From: Nitrospirales bacterium
Lineage (GTDB): Bacteria > Nitrospirota > Nitrospiria > Nitrospirales > UBA8639
DNA length: 64,000 bases
Direction of reading: 5' to 3'
Assembly: GCA_029261295.1 (NCBI GenBank)
Contig: JAJDBP010000029.1
Location: forward strand, 124,001-188,000
A model generated the notes under the pieces. The model ran no database searches, was not told where the DNA came from, and saw nothing but the letters and a program-made list of their open reading frames with translations. Numbering within the stretch: position 1 is the first letter of the stretch; every line of letters begins with the position of its first letter. A program made the translations under genes and the position numbers. Positions 1 through 9,342 of this stretch are shown here, one piece after another.

Positions 1-1455
1 ATACTCAACTAAGACATCTTTTTCTTCGGCAGAAAGCATGGTTCCGAATTCATGCCCCTTGTTACTACTTCCCCGTTCAGTAACATCGTATGGGGAGCCC
101 TTCCTTGCAGCTTCAGGTCCTGAACTGACAAAACCAACTCCGTGCTGATCATATACATCATACCCACGGTAAAACTTCGTTGGTCGTTGATCCACTGGTT
201 TAAGTAAGTCACGCAAGGATGGGACTGAACCGTTGTGAAGGTACGGCGCACGTAACCAAAGCCCATCCAAAAACGACACCACATACCCATTGAGGGTTTC
301 TTCAACAAGTCCCTTGCGTTCAATTCCCATATCTGTGACAACCTGATTGGCCTTGATGGCTGCGTTTTTATTCCAAGTGGCAATTCGGTCAGGGTCGGTC
401 CCAATTTCACCAATAGGCATACGAGTACCAGTTCGCTCACTGTCATGGCAGTCTGCACAAGCTTGGTTAAATACTTTGAGCCCAGAAGTAACCTTGTCGT
501 CTTGAATAGGAAACGGATATTTAGGGGGAGGATAGTTTCCAAGATAGTCCTCTAACCAATCAATATGTCCTAAAAATTCTTCCTTGTCATGGGGCGCAGC
601 GCCGAGCAAGCCTAAGGCTGAGTCGATGATGACAGATCTTGCATTATGGCTATCGCCAGCCAGATTCATAAAATGGCCCTGCTCGGGCTTGTACTTCTTT
701 AAATTCCAAATCGACGGCATATCAGTTGGTCCATAGGTGTCATCCATAGGAGACTCGATCATAAAGTACTTCGTCAGGTTCATCGCATCGTCTCTCCCGC
801 GACCCCATTCGGGAAAATCATCTCGATAGATCCAGGAAAATTGCTCCTCACGTTCAAGAAGTCGTTTCTTGGTAATTGGAATAAGAATGAAGCGATAAAT
901 CAGCCGATCAATCCATGACAAATCTGCCACAAGGCGGATTTCACCCATAATGTTATCCGGATTGAACCGGTGATCTTTGGCACAATCAACCAGGAAGCGA
1001 AAAAAGGCTTCAAGATCAAGAGTATGATTTGGCCCAGTCACCACAAAGGTTGGAGGTTCGTTTGGTTTCGACCGATAGCTGGTGGCATGACAGGCTGCAC
1101 AAGTATTGGCCACACGCGGAAAACCAATCACTTTCTTCGTAAACCCAATGGGCATCTCTTGTCCTTGCTCCCAATTCACCCCAAGTGCAGCATACCCTCC
1201 AGGTCCAGGAAGTTTGTCAGAAAACATGCGTGGCAACACATACCAAATCCAATAAGGAATGCCGGCATCATGTTCTGCGCCAATAGAACCGTACTTGAAA
1301 CGCATATCAGGATCGGACGTAATCCAGTCCGGCTGAGGTTCTTCCCTGAAGAATTTATACCATCCAACCAAAGCCCCAAAAGCAATGATGACAAGCAATA
1401 ACACCATGACAGTCGTCTTTATTTTTTTCCAACGCTTGGTCGTATGAATAGCCAT
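1..1455 (-). CDS. Di-heme c-type cytochrome, RoxA/MauG-like (3' end off the window)
   Basis: The frame is open from an ATG at 1455 to the left edge, giving 485 codons without a stop, so the C-terminus is missing. The N-terminus is basic and followed by one hydrophobic stretch (about residues 14-32), which fits a membrane anchor or uncleaved signal. Two haem c sites are visible: CAACH at about 119-123 and CADCH at about 333-337. Near the C-terminus is an APYLHNGSVPSLRDLL motif, shared by di-heme peroxidase, MauG and RoxA-like cytochromes. It is a paralogue of the gene at 1501-3015, sharing the KYGS..E...PYWIW region and the haem spacing. It is the last visible gene of a minus-strand operon, 45 bases after its neighbour. 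Periplasmic electron transfer or an oxygenase/peroxidase activity is likely; the substrate is unknown. Confidence 0.8.
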   Translation of the reverse strand, partial: MAIHTTKRWKKIKTTVMVLLLVIIAFGALVGWYKFFREEPQPDWITSDPDMRFKYGSIGAEHDAGIPYWIWYVLPRMFSDKLPGPGGYAALGVNWEQGQEMPIGFTKKVIGFPRVANTCAACHATSYRSKPNEPPTFVVTGPNHTLDLEAFFRFLVDCAKDHRFNPDNIMGEIRLVADLSWIDRLIYRFILIPITKKRLLEREEQFSWIYRDDFPEWGRGRDDAMNLTKYFMIESPMDDTYGPTDMPSIWNLKKYKPEQGHFMNLAGDSHNARSVIIDSALGLLGAAPHDKEEFLGHIDWLEDYLGNYPPPKYPFPIQDDKVTSGLKVFNQACADCHDSERTGTRMPIGEIGTDPDRIATWNKNAAIKANQVVTDMGIERKGLVEETLNGYVVSFLDGLWLRAPYLHNGSVPSLRDLLKPVDQRPTKFYRGYDVYDQHGVGFVSSGPEAARKGSPYDVTERGSSNKGHEFGTMLSAEEKDVLVEY

Positions 1456-1500
1456 GACTAATTCTCCAATACAGGTTAGAGAGTCGCGAAAGTCAGAAAG

Positions 1501-3015
1501 CTAAAATGTTTTGAGATACTCAATCAGAGCCTCTTTTTCTGGCGTAGAAAGAGCCGTTCCATACTTGGGGCCCTCATGCCCTTGATTCGAATTTCCAGGG
1601 ATTCGCTTTCTCTGTTCATCTAAGGTCCTGAATAGGAAAAACTTTTTCCCGTTCTCTTCCGGTACACTTGACTCAAATCCGACGTTGATTGGGTCATAGA
1701 CATCATTGCCTCGGTAAAACGTTTTGGGACGTTGTTCAGCAGAATCGAGCAGATCACGAAGAGTCGGGATCGAACCATTGTGTAAATAGGGTGCCCGTAA
1801 CCACAAACCATCAAGGGGCATATTGGCGTAACCAAATGTTTTGCGGAAATGGGAAAAGCGCTCCTCTCCAAACCCGGCGTAGAGTAAATTTTGATTGACC
1901 GCGACTTGCTCTGTGTACGAATCCAATCGATGGGGATCTGTCCGAATGTCTTCGATCGGTGTCACTTTGCCGACCTTCTCGCCATCAAATTTTCGTCCAT
2001 CCGTTCCATGACAATTGGCGCAGTAACGGACGTATACTGGCTTACCCTTCGCTACAAGCGCATGATCAATGGGATAGGGATAGGCCGGAGGTTCCTTGGT
2101 CAGTAACCAATCCTCAATTCGTTTGATCCGTGGACGATCAAGAGTCGGAGGCGTCGCGCCAGTTCCAAAAGCTGCACTCCGATTCCGCTCCTCCACACTC
2201 GTATTGTTTCCGTCCCAATGTAATTGCATCCCCTTTTTTGGGCCTTGCAACCAGATCGAAGGAAAATCTGCAACCCCGACTCGTTCTTTTTCTGGCACTG
2301 GTCGATTTGGGAAAAAATTGAATAATGTTTTGGCCGAACCAAAAGTATCAACTCGACCCGGTCCCCAATCTGGTTGTTCAAGCATAAATTGAAAACGTGA
2401 GGCCAACATCAACAATCGTTCTCTGGCTAGAGAGATTGCAATTGGATAGACCAAATAACGATCAATTAAACCGAGATCTCCTCCCAACTGTTGAATTTCT
2501 GGAATAATAAAATCGGTGGAAAATTTTCCATCCTTGGCGCAACCAAACAAGAACCGTTCGAACCCCATTAAATCGACAGTATTGGCTGGCATACCGAGGT
2601 AAACATTCGGAGCACTGGCGGCAGTATCTCGGACGGTACTGGTATGACAGACAGCACAGTTTAAAAACACTCGATCCACTCCCATATGTCGTCGTTTTGA
2701 CATCCCAACTGGTAGGGCCATATCTCCTTCATAGATAAATCCCAATGCCTTCAATTCTTGGCCAGGATATTTTTTCCCTTCCGGCAATTTATCCTCACAC
2801 ACACGAGGAAGAGCCTTCCAGATCCAGTAGGGAAATCCAGATTCACGTTCTCCACCAGTCGACCCGTATTTGAAATGCTCTTCGATGTTTGCGTAGTCCA
2901 CGGGAGAATCAACCAGAAATCGAGTTGCTGCTGCCACCACAATCACGGCAAAGATGCCCCCCACAACAATTAAAATAAGCCAACACGTTTTCGCTGACTT
3001 TTTAGTTGAACTCAA
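1501..3015 (-). CDS. Di-heme c-type cytochrome, RoxA/MauG-like
   Basis: 504 residues with an N-terminal hydrophobic segment (about 11-31) and two haem c motifs, CAVCH at 120-124 and CANCH at 332-336. The C-terminal half carries LRAPYLHNGSIPTLRDLL, typical of the di-heme peroxidase/RoxA-like superfamily, followed by a long loop before the last helix. The start is TTG at 3015, preceded by GAGGTG five bases upstream; no better ATG lies nearby. It is a paralogue of the downstream partial gene and probably arose by tandem duplication. A periplasmic, membrane-attached redox role is expected. The assignment as a di-heme cytochrome is firm; oxygenase versus peroxidase versus plain electron carrier cannot be settled from sequence alone. 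Confidence 0.85.
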   Translation of the reverse strand: MSSTKKSAKTCWLILIVVGGIFAVIVVAAATRFLVDSPVDYANIEEHFKYGSTGGERESGFPYWIWKALPRVCEDKLPEGKKYPGQELKALGFIYEGDMALPVGMSKRRHMGVDRVFLNCAVCHTSTVRDTAASAPNVYLGMPANTVDLMGFERFLFGCAKDGKFSTDFIIPEIQQLGGDLGLIDRYLVYPIAISLARERLLMLASRFQFMLEQPDWGPGRVDTFGSAKTLFNFFPNRPVPEKERVGVADFPSIWLQGPKKGMQLHWDGNNTSVEERNRSAAFGTGATPPTLDRPRIKRIEDWLLTKEPPAYPYPIDHALVAKGKPVYVRYCANCHGTDGRKFDGEKVGKVTPIEDIRTDPHRLDSYTEQVAVNQNLLYAGFGEERFSHFRKTFGYANMPLDGLWLRAPYLHNGSIPTLRDLLDSAEQRPKTFYRGNDVYDPINVGFESSVPEENGKKFFLFRTLDEQRKRIPGNSNQGHEGPKYGTALSTPEKEALIEYLKTF

Positions 3016-3049
3016 TTGCTCACCTCGTGATTCATCATGAACGTTTCAC

Positions 3050-5410
3050 TTATGTATGAGGAAGACAAACCTGTAATTTGTCATAACCCTTCGAAAGTAA
3101 GTCTTTCAGCTCAGGAGGGGCTCCGGTTTTGTCCTGTAGGACATCCGCGACATAGTTTTCCATAGCTGACAGATCTGAATGGTTCATCCACTCATCAGGA
3201 GTAAGGTGTTGACGAATCAAAGAAGAAAATGGCGGCATTGGAGCCTCCGGGCGTATTGAAGGAGATACTTTCCACATGTGCAATCGAAAAAAGATACGTT
3301 CAGCACAATGTGCAACTTGCTGTTGAACCTTTAGAGCAGAACCATGTAAAAAGTTTGGGGGGAAAGGGTCTTCTTCATGATGACATTCGGCACAATACTT
3401 TTGAAAAATTTTGATTCCTAGTAGAGATTGAGAGTCCTCACTGGTTATTCCGCTTTGATGTCCATGAGACTCCAATGAGGAAATGGCTGGAGGCATTTTT
3501 CGATCATCCTCGCAACACCAAGCCAACGCTGGCATGCCCAAATGCTTATAAAAAGATTTCAGGAGAACGGTTCTTTGAAAGGGGGTTCGTGTGAATGTAC
3601 CGGAATGGCCTTGCAACGATTCATTCATCATTCCGTTAATAGCTTCATCAACCTTGCTGAAATCATCTAATACGGTAATGATGGCCGATCCTTTCAAAAC
3701 AGTCGGTGACTTCCTCAGAGAGTGAGCTTCTTTGGGGAGAGGAAAGCTAAATGTCACACTATGAATCGCATTGCCGTTGGCCTGTCGAATATGAAGCTGA
3801 GAGTTTTTTTGTCTAAGCCCAAAGCTCCCAGTGAGCAACTCATTTTTAAAAACGAGTGTATCTGGAACAACTTCAAGGTCATTCAACACGTGTGCTTCAT
3901 CTAATGAAAGTTGTTCAATAGTCCCTTCAGTGAGGTGTTGTCCTTGAACATACAAAACTCCTTCAAGAAATAATCGAGCGCGTTCGCCGCTCCCCGGCAA
4001 TTCCGATGACTCACAACTCATCAGAATTCTGTCCATGGCTTTGAGCGGACCTCTCACTTGGGCTTTACATTCCGTCTCATAGCGAACCGCATGGTTCATG
4101 TCTTGCGAACCTTCATAAAACAGATAGTCATCCAATCGTGTGAGATCTTCCATCGCAAGAAATCCAGATAGGCCTGGGAGAATTTTATCCATTTCAAACG
4201 ATCCTTCCGAAGCTGACCAAATCGTCAAGGGTGATCGTGGAAGGGACGGTTCAAAAGTAGAGCGAACTCTTGATTTCAATTCATGAGAACTGTAAATCGC
4301 ACGCTGGATCCATGAATCCTCATTTGAAGGCGATGTAGGAACAAAAAATTCTAGCGGATTGCGATTGAGAATATCGGGACTGGGAATCTGAAGACCTTGA
4401 GGCCATTTTTCATCCCAATAGTTTTTAAGACGAGTACTTATTGATTTCTGCCCTTTTGGTAATCCAGCAGGAGAGTCATAGGTCCCACCCAGGCGGTATT
4501 TTAAGAGAAGACGCAACACGTCTGCCCGGCAATGAATAGAATCCGCTGATGAATTCGGATATTCGCAACCTTCCTGCCACAATAATTGATACGCAGAAAA
4601 GGTGTTCGCTCGGTTGGTCGAGTCATCAATCGCATTAGGAATATCGACGCCTTGATGGATGGGAATTCCATAAAATGCTCGTTGTTGTTTCTCAAGAAGT
4701 GAGGCAATCTGTGGGTTCGCATTGGTTTCATCCCACAAGGGCCTTGAAAAAATAGGACTATGATTCTGATGACACGTTGTGCAAAGCGCCCGATTGGCAT
4801 ATTTCACGACGGGAACCTGATTCGGGCCATAGTTCGTGACGACCTGGAATTCAAAACGTCCAGCTGATTCGTTATAGCTGATGATTTCGATGATAGAAGA
4901 TTTCTCTTGATACCCAAGAAAAAGACGGTCCTTGAATAGCATGCCAGCCTGGCCTTTTCGAAAACGTGGTTCAGTATCAATGCCCACGACCACTCGAGGG
5001 GAGGCAAAGTATTGCGGCTTGGAGGCGTGCCGTTGTAATGACCGATTGATGGGAATCAGTACTCCCTTTAAAGGTGACCCTTGGCCTTCATGATGAAGGT
5101 GCTGCTCAATTCGTTCCAGCAAAGCCCTGAAGGGAAAAGGGATGTGATACACGACTTCCTTCCCTCGTGGTTCCGTAAACACATAATCAAACAACGACCG
5201 CCCTACTGGAGGAATGGTTCTTCCTAGATCTTCCGGACTGACAATCAACGTTGGATTGGACAATACCTTCTCACTATGCCGAAGCTTCCCATTCGCATAC
5301 ACCTCTAGGTTTTCGTCCAATTCGGAATCACAAGAAGTAAGAAGAGGCATCATCATAAGACCGAGAATGAGTACCGTTCTAAGGACAGGGGCCAAGACGA
5401 CGCTACCCAT
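3050..5410 (-). CDS. Large di-heme c-type cytochrome lipoprotein
   Basis: 786 residues. A signal peptide ends in a lipobox (PLLTSC, Cys27), so the mature protein is probably lipid-anchored in the outer or inner membrane facing the periplasm. Two haem-binding motifs are visible: CTTCH near residue 210 (followed by QNHSPIFSRPLWDETNANP) and CAECH near 672 (followed by HEEDPFPPNF). The long region between them resembles no enzyme family I recognise. It sits between two other redox genes in the same operon, with 34 bases to the downstream gene and 19 to the upstream gene, so joint expression is likely. Function unknown; an electron-transfer partner for its neighbours is the simplest reading. Confidence 0.75.
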   Translation of the reverse strand: MGSVVLAPVLRTVLILGLMMMPLLTSCDSELDENLEVYANGKLRHSEKVLSNPTLIVSPEDLGRTIPPVGRSLFDYVFTEPRGKEVVYHIPFPFRALLERIEQHLHHEGQGSPLKGVLIPINRSLQRHASKPQYFASPRVVVGIDTEPRFRKGQAGMLFKDRLFLGYQEKSSIIEIISYNESAGRFEFQVVTNYGPNQVPVVKYANRALCTTCHQNHSPIFSRPLWDETNANPQIASLLEKQQRAFYGIPIHQGVDIPNAIDDSTNRANTFSAYQLLWQEGCEYPNSSADSIHCRADVLRLLLKYRLGGTYDSPAGLPKGQKSISTRLKNYWDEKWPQGLQIPSPDILNRNPLEFFVPTSPSNEDSWIQRAIYSSHELKSRVRSTFEPSLPRSPLTIWSASEGSFEMDKILPGLSGFLAMEDLTRLDDYLFYEGSQDMNHAVRYETECKAQVRGPLKAMDRILMSCESSELPGSGERARLFLEGVLYVQGQHLTEGTIEQLSLDEAHVLNDLEVVPDTLVFKNELLTGSFGLRQKNSQLHIRQANGNAIHSVTFSFPLPKEAHSLRKSPTVLKGSAIITVLDDFSKVDEAINGMMNESLQGHSGTFTRTPFQRTVLLKSFYKHLGMPALAWCCEDDRKMPPAISSLESHGHQSGITSEDSQSLLGIKIFQKYCAECHHEEDPFPPNFLHGSALKVQQQVAHCAERIFFRLHMWKVSPSIRPEAPMPPFSSLIRQHLTPDEWMNHSDLSAMENYVADVLQDKTGAPPELKDLLSKGYDKLQVCLPHT

Positions 5411-5429
5411 CAGATGTATGGCCTTTCAA

Positions 5430-6305
5430 TTACTTGCCTTTGGCCAACATCCGCTGAGGACCCACCCAACAATCTTCCTGAACCTCACCTGATGCCTGGA
5501 AGTTCGCCGACTCCTTTTCGGCTACTTCCTTATTGTAGAGCGTGAAGTTGAGGACAAAGACTTTCTTCATGTAGGCACGACCCAGATAAAAGCCAGGTCT
5601 AACCATTCGAATTTCATCCCTAATGACCAAGCCTTCTCGCCCTGCCAGCGCATCTGGCTTCTCACGATACCCTGGAAGATCGTCGGTAAACGCATAATCA
5701 ATAATCACCGATTCCCGACGACCATCAAGGAGGCTTTGCCCACAATAAAGTTTGGCAGGAAACAGCATCCAAGCTTCCTTCCCGTCAACATCAATTTTTT
5801 GAAGAGATTCTGTCTCACCACCAATAAAAGGTTTTAAGATGCTCAGGTCATTGATTCGATTTCGTAACACACTTTGATCTCGATAAAACACTTTTCCCTT
5901 CCAGATGGCTTCGGCGATATGTTCCAGCTTGACCTTGGCAATATTGACCGCAAAACCTTTCAAACCACCACCAACAATTTCTGCTGCACGCGCACCCCCA
6001 CTACTACCTTTAGGAAAAAATGCTTGCCCATCATACGGCCCATCAGGAATGGGCCCCGCAGTTAAACGCGCGTAGATCTGATCAACTTGCTCTTGGGTGG
6101 CTCCTTCAAGGCTTTCCGGTGTGATCTTCATCAAATCCAGGGGAGCGAGTGGAAGATCCCGTTCAAGTTTGGAGAAATCAACTTTACTCGCATAGCTTTC
6201 TCCACTGGCAGCAAAGGGGACATCCGGAGCCTGTTCGTTTCCACAGCCGCCAAGGATGCCCGATAATATGACGGAACACAGTGCTAATTTATATATTGGA
6301 ATCAT
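5430..6305 (-). CDS. Lipoprotein of the cytochrome operon, unknown function
   Basis: I start this gene at the ATG at 6305, which has GGGAG seven bases upstream; an in-frame ATG at 6329 has no ribosome-binding site. The product has about 291 residues, with a signal peptide ending in a lipobox (GILGGC) and no CXXCH motif, so it is not itself a c-type cytochrome. It lacks obvious membrane segments after the signal. It lies between the 808-residue and 786-residue di-heme cytochromes with short gaps on both sides, so it is probably a periplasmic lipoprotein acting with them, for example as an assembly or docking factor. I do not recognise the family. Confidence 0.7.
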   Translation of the reverse strand: MIPIYKLALCSVILSGILGGCGNEQAPDVPFAASGESYASKVDFSKLERDLPLAPLDLMKITPESLEGATQEQVDQIYARLTAGPIPDGPYDGQAFFPKGSSGGARAAEIVGGGLKGFAVNIAKVKLEHIAEAIWKGKVFYRDQSVLRNRINDLSILKPFIGGETESLQKIDVDGKEAWMLFPAKLYCGQSLLDGRRESVIIDYAFTDDLPGYREKPDALAGREGLVIRDEIRMVRPGFYLGRAYMKKVFVLNFTLYNKEVAEKESANFQASGEVQEDCWVGPQRMLAKGK

Positions 6306-6341
6306 AGAAATTCTCCCTTGTAGGTGCATGACAGTGGTTCG

Positions 6342-8759
6342 TTACAGGGTTGCCAAAAACGCCGTCAGGGCGTTCTTTTCCTTCTCCGACAAATCCTCAC
6401 CAAATCGATGTCCTGCATCTTCTCGTAGCATCAGACTATTGCTATAGATTTCGCGGAGTTCAGCACCAATCTTAAGTAGAAATGCTGGGTTTTTGACTAA
6501 GTCCTTTGCTCGATCTCGAATCATATTAGCCACGTGCTTTCCTTGCTCAGGTCCATAACGACCAACATACTTTGATTCGAGTTTTCCAAAATCAACCCTT
6601 GAAAGAACAAGATCCCCCGCAAATTCCTTATGGCGGAAATTCCCGATCCTGGCTGATGGGGTGCCTTTGGGAAAAACAATGGTGGAATCAATAAATCGTT
6701 CAAGCTTTCCTTCAGAAACCTTCGGGAACAATCTGATCACCACATCGCGATTAAAAAGTGTCACTTTGGGAACACGTTTATCCGGATTAAGCAAATCATG
6801 CATGGAGGCTTTGTAGAGCTTATAACGACCTTCGACGCTTGGATCAAAAGGCCAACAAGGCGGGGAATTCTTCATGCGCTTAATATTCTGTTCATCCAAA
6901 AAATCGACATAGGGGGAGTTATAGAACTGATCACCATGACCGCCACATAGCTCAGGCCCGATACCATTATTGTGCATGAAAGGAGCATGAGCCCACAGAC
7001 TTAAAAGGGAGATATTCCGATAAAATCCACGACCCCCCTCCGAAGGTTCTTTAATAGCTGGATCGTCTGATTTACTGCGTAAGGTTTCCGATCCATACTC
7101 CTGCCATACGGCACCGGTTATATGGTTCGAATGAAGTGCCCTGGCGCGATTGGTTCCCACTTCGGTCACAGGAGTCAACTGGTCATTACCCAACCAATCA
7201 ATTCGTATGCCTTTGTCTTCCGGCTTCTTCGAACGGGCTCTGAAATCCCGCGTGTCGATAGGCCCTGACTGGCTTGAGTGGCAACTCGCACAGTTCTTGG
7301 TAAAAATTATTTTTCCGAGATCCACTGACCCCTTACCAAATTCTTTATCAAGTTGTTCAATGAGGTCGCGATTGGACTTCAAATTCCTGGCTTGATAAAG
7401 ATCCGTTGGCCTGGCAGAAAAAAGGAAGTTACCAAGATCCCCTAAGCGATCTTCGATGGCTCGGAATTCTGCACAGTCCGCACGGGTCTGCCCGATATCA
7501 AATGGTGTCTGCCCAAAACCTCTCAAAGTCGGATCGAGTTGGCGCATGTCAGTCAAATGATTCGCCCACGATTCTTCTGAGCAGGTCCCAATGTTGATAT
7601 AGACTCGTTGGATCGCTTCAAGAATCCCGATACTGTCCTCACCCCCTTTTAGTAATTGGTGGACGTCTTCTGTCTTCTGCTTACGTTCCCAACATTTGGC
7701 TTCTCGTCCGGGTTCGCACCAACAATTCGGGTCGTTCCCATCCCCTGAACACTGTTTAGTCTTGTGCCATTTCACAATGTCATGCGAAAAAGTGGGGCGT
7801 TGAGAAAAGTTGAGGATCGCATTAATGGTCCCAGGATTATTAATTTGGTCATTGGGAAGAGCCGAAGTATCCACCGATCCAGGCCGAGCATGTCCGTAGA
7901 CCTGATATTCAATGGTTCTGGGGTCCATGCCCGATCCAAGAATTTGAGAGAAACGAGAATATTGATTGCCCACGGTTCCGGAAAGGTTTTCCGGTTTTGG
8001 ATGCGCAGGATCCTTTGGAGGGTTCAGTGGCTTAAAAGCAATATGACAAGACCCACAAGAAAGTCCAATTAGGAAAGGGGGTTCAACCGAAGCATCGAGG
8101 ACTCGACTACTATCGGGTTGGGTGGAGTCTTTGTGTTGAAGTTTCGCATTGTATCCAGCCCACGTTCCTGTCTTGCCGTTATTAACCTTGACCCATTGCT
8201 CTTTTTTGAAACGGGGGTTGGGAAACTTTCGGATTCCCATCGCTCCAGTAGAGGTTCCGAATCGTAGGTCGCAGGCTGATTGTCGTTGATCATTTGGGCC
8301 ATGCTCGTCTTTATCAGAAAGGGGGGCATCTTTTAAGGAACAGGCTGGATCTTCATAGCCAGGTTGACCGACAAAATTCAACAACGTTTCATCGCCAGGA
8401 CAATAGTCAAATCCGTACGTCTCATCGAGGCTTTTCGCAGGGCAATTCGGATCCCCAGGCTTACAGCAATTGGGGTCATTTATGAGGCCCCAACGTGTGA
8501 ATCGATAATCACGTTCCGTGGTACTCAATACGCCAAACCAATCGATTAACACCCCAAGTCGCTGCGGATAGACATAGGTAAAGAACCGTTCATTTCCAGC
8601 AGTCGCGTTAAACCAGATTTCAGCACCAACACGTTCAGATTTGGTGTAGGATTCGTCAGCATATGGAAAGGTAAAAGAAGAATCCTGCCCTACCGCAATT
8701 GTGGCCATTCCAATGAAGAATATGATGCTGAAAGCTAAGACCACACGTTTCATATTCAT
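6342..8759 (-). CDS. Di-heme c-type cytochrome, RoxA-like, first gene of the operon
   Basis: About 805 residues with a Sec signal peptide (VLAFSIIFFIGMATIAVGQ). Two haem sites are visible, CGSCH near residue 237 and CASCH near 493, and an APFMHNNG motif near the end matches the APYLHNG motif of its operon partners. A Cys-rich insert near residues 90-130 (NCCKPGDPNCP and others) could form disulfides. Start choice: a GGGGGG tract lies eight bases before the ATG at 8759; in-frame GTG 8768 and ATG 8765 are too close to it. It is the promoter-proximal gene of a five-gene run on the minus strand. The length and two-haem layout resemble RoxA/RoxB-type oxygenases, but haem ligation and substrate are inference. 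Confidence 0.8.
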   Translation of the reverse strand: MNMKRVVLAFSIIFFIGMATIAVGQDSSFTFPYADESYTKSERVGAEIWFNATAGNERFFTYVYPQRLGVLIDWFGVLSTTERDYRFTRWGLINDPNCCKPGDPNCPAKSLDETYGFDYCPGDETLLNFVGQPGYEDPACSLKDAPLSDKDEHGPNDQRQSACDLRFGTSTGAMGIRKFPNPRFKKEQWVKVNNGKTGTWAGYNAKLQHKDSTQPDSSRVLDASVEPPFLIGLSCGSCHIAFKPLNPPKDPAHPKPENLSGTVGNQYSRFSQILGSGMDPRTIEYQVYGHARPGSVDTSALPNDQINNPGTINAILNFSQRPTFSHDIVKWHKTKQCSGDGNDPNCWCEPGREAKCWERKQKTEDVHQLLKGGEDSIGILEAIQRVYINIGTCSEESWANHLTDMRQLDPTLRGFGQTPFDIGQTRADCAEFRAIEDRLGDLGNFLFSARPTDLYQARNLKSNRDLIEQLDKEFGKGSVDLGKIIFTKNCASCHSSQSGPIDTRDFRARSKKPEDKGIRIDWLGNDQLTPVTEVGTNRARALHSNHITGAVWQEYGSETLRSKSDDPAIKEPSEGGRGFYRNISLLSLWAHAPFMHNNGIGPELCGGHGDQFYNSPYVDFLDEQNIKRMKNSPPCWPFDPSVEGRYKLYKASMHDLLNPDKRVPKVTLFNRDVVIRLFPKVSEGKLERFIDSTIVFPKGTPSARIGNFRHKEFAGDLVLSRVDFGKLESKYVGRYGPEQGKHVANMIRDRAKDLVKNPAFLLKIGAELREIYSNSLMLREDAGHRFGEDLSEKEKNALTAFLATL

Positions 8760-9342
8760 ATCCATCACCCCCCTATAGAATAATAAGTTTGGTTCGTGAA
8801 GAGACGTTGAATGATATCTAGCAAATGCAATACCTTAAAAACCGTTAGATAAAATTCTCTTGCCGTAGTTTTCTAACTTTTGGAAATCTTTAGGGATTAT
8901 GGCAGGAAGGATTAAAAAAACCAACAAACGTTTCATTCAAAACGCATTGGAGTCACGTATCAGATTCGATACCAGATGTATCTGATCAGATAACTGTCTC
9001 GTATTAGACCTCAAGGGGGTATCCATTTCCCTTCACTTCTGCAAGCGGGTACAGTATTTTGCCAATTGCAAGTTTGTTGGGCTAAGGCTCTGATAACCAG
9101 AGGCATTGGTTTCATATAAAATACGAATACCATCAGATTTAAAAATTAAACCGATCCATTATATTTACAGCCTATCAAAATACCACGCTGCATCTCTACC
9201 AGTAGGACTAAGGATTAAATATAAAGAGTCTTTAGGTTGAAAATGGCAGGCATCGCATAGAAGCGGAAGTCGAATCTTAGTGGAGACCCTCCCTTGCTCA
9301 AAAATATTTCAAGAGCCTTGCCTCCTTTCAATCCTGTGACTG
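8760..9342. other. Intergenic region upstream of the cytochrome operon
   Basis: About 580 bases without a convincing gene, between the stop of the TolC-like gene (9343) and the start of the cytochrome operon. Both flanking genes are on the minus strand, so this region should hold the operon promoter. I see a 14-base perfect palindrome at 8979-8992 but no clear intrinsic terminator for the efflux operon. It is A+T-rich and has no long open frame on either strand. Confidence 0.5.
8979..8992. promoter_or_regulatory. Perfect 14-base palindrome, possible operator
   Basis: TATCTGATCAGATA reads the same on both strands. A related inverted pair (GATAC, five bases, GTATC at 8968-8982) overlaps its left edge. 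It lies about 220 bases before the first cytochrome gene in a gene-free region, which suits a regulator site. No matching regulator is recognisable nearby. Confidence 0.35.

Noticed and set aside
9-542. 177-codon frame on the minus strand
   Set aside because: It runs in another frame across the di-heme cytochrome gene at 1-1455, whose translation shows two CXXCH sites and the conserved LHNG motif.
970-1401. 143-codon frame on the plus strand
   Set aside because: It is antisense to the same cytochrome gene and has no recognisable domain.
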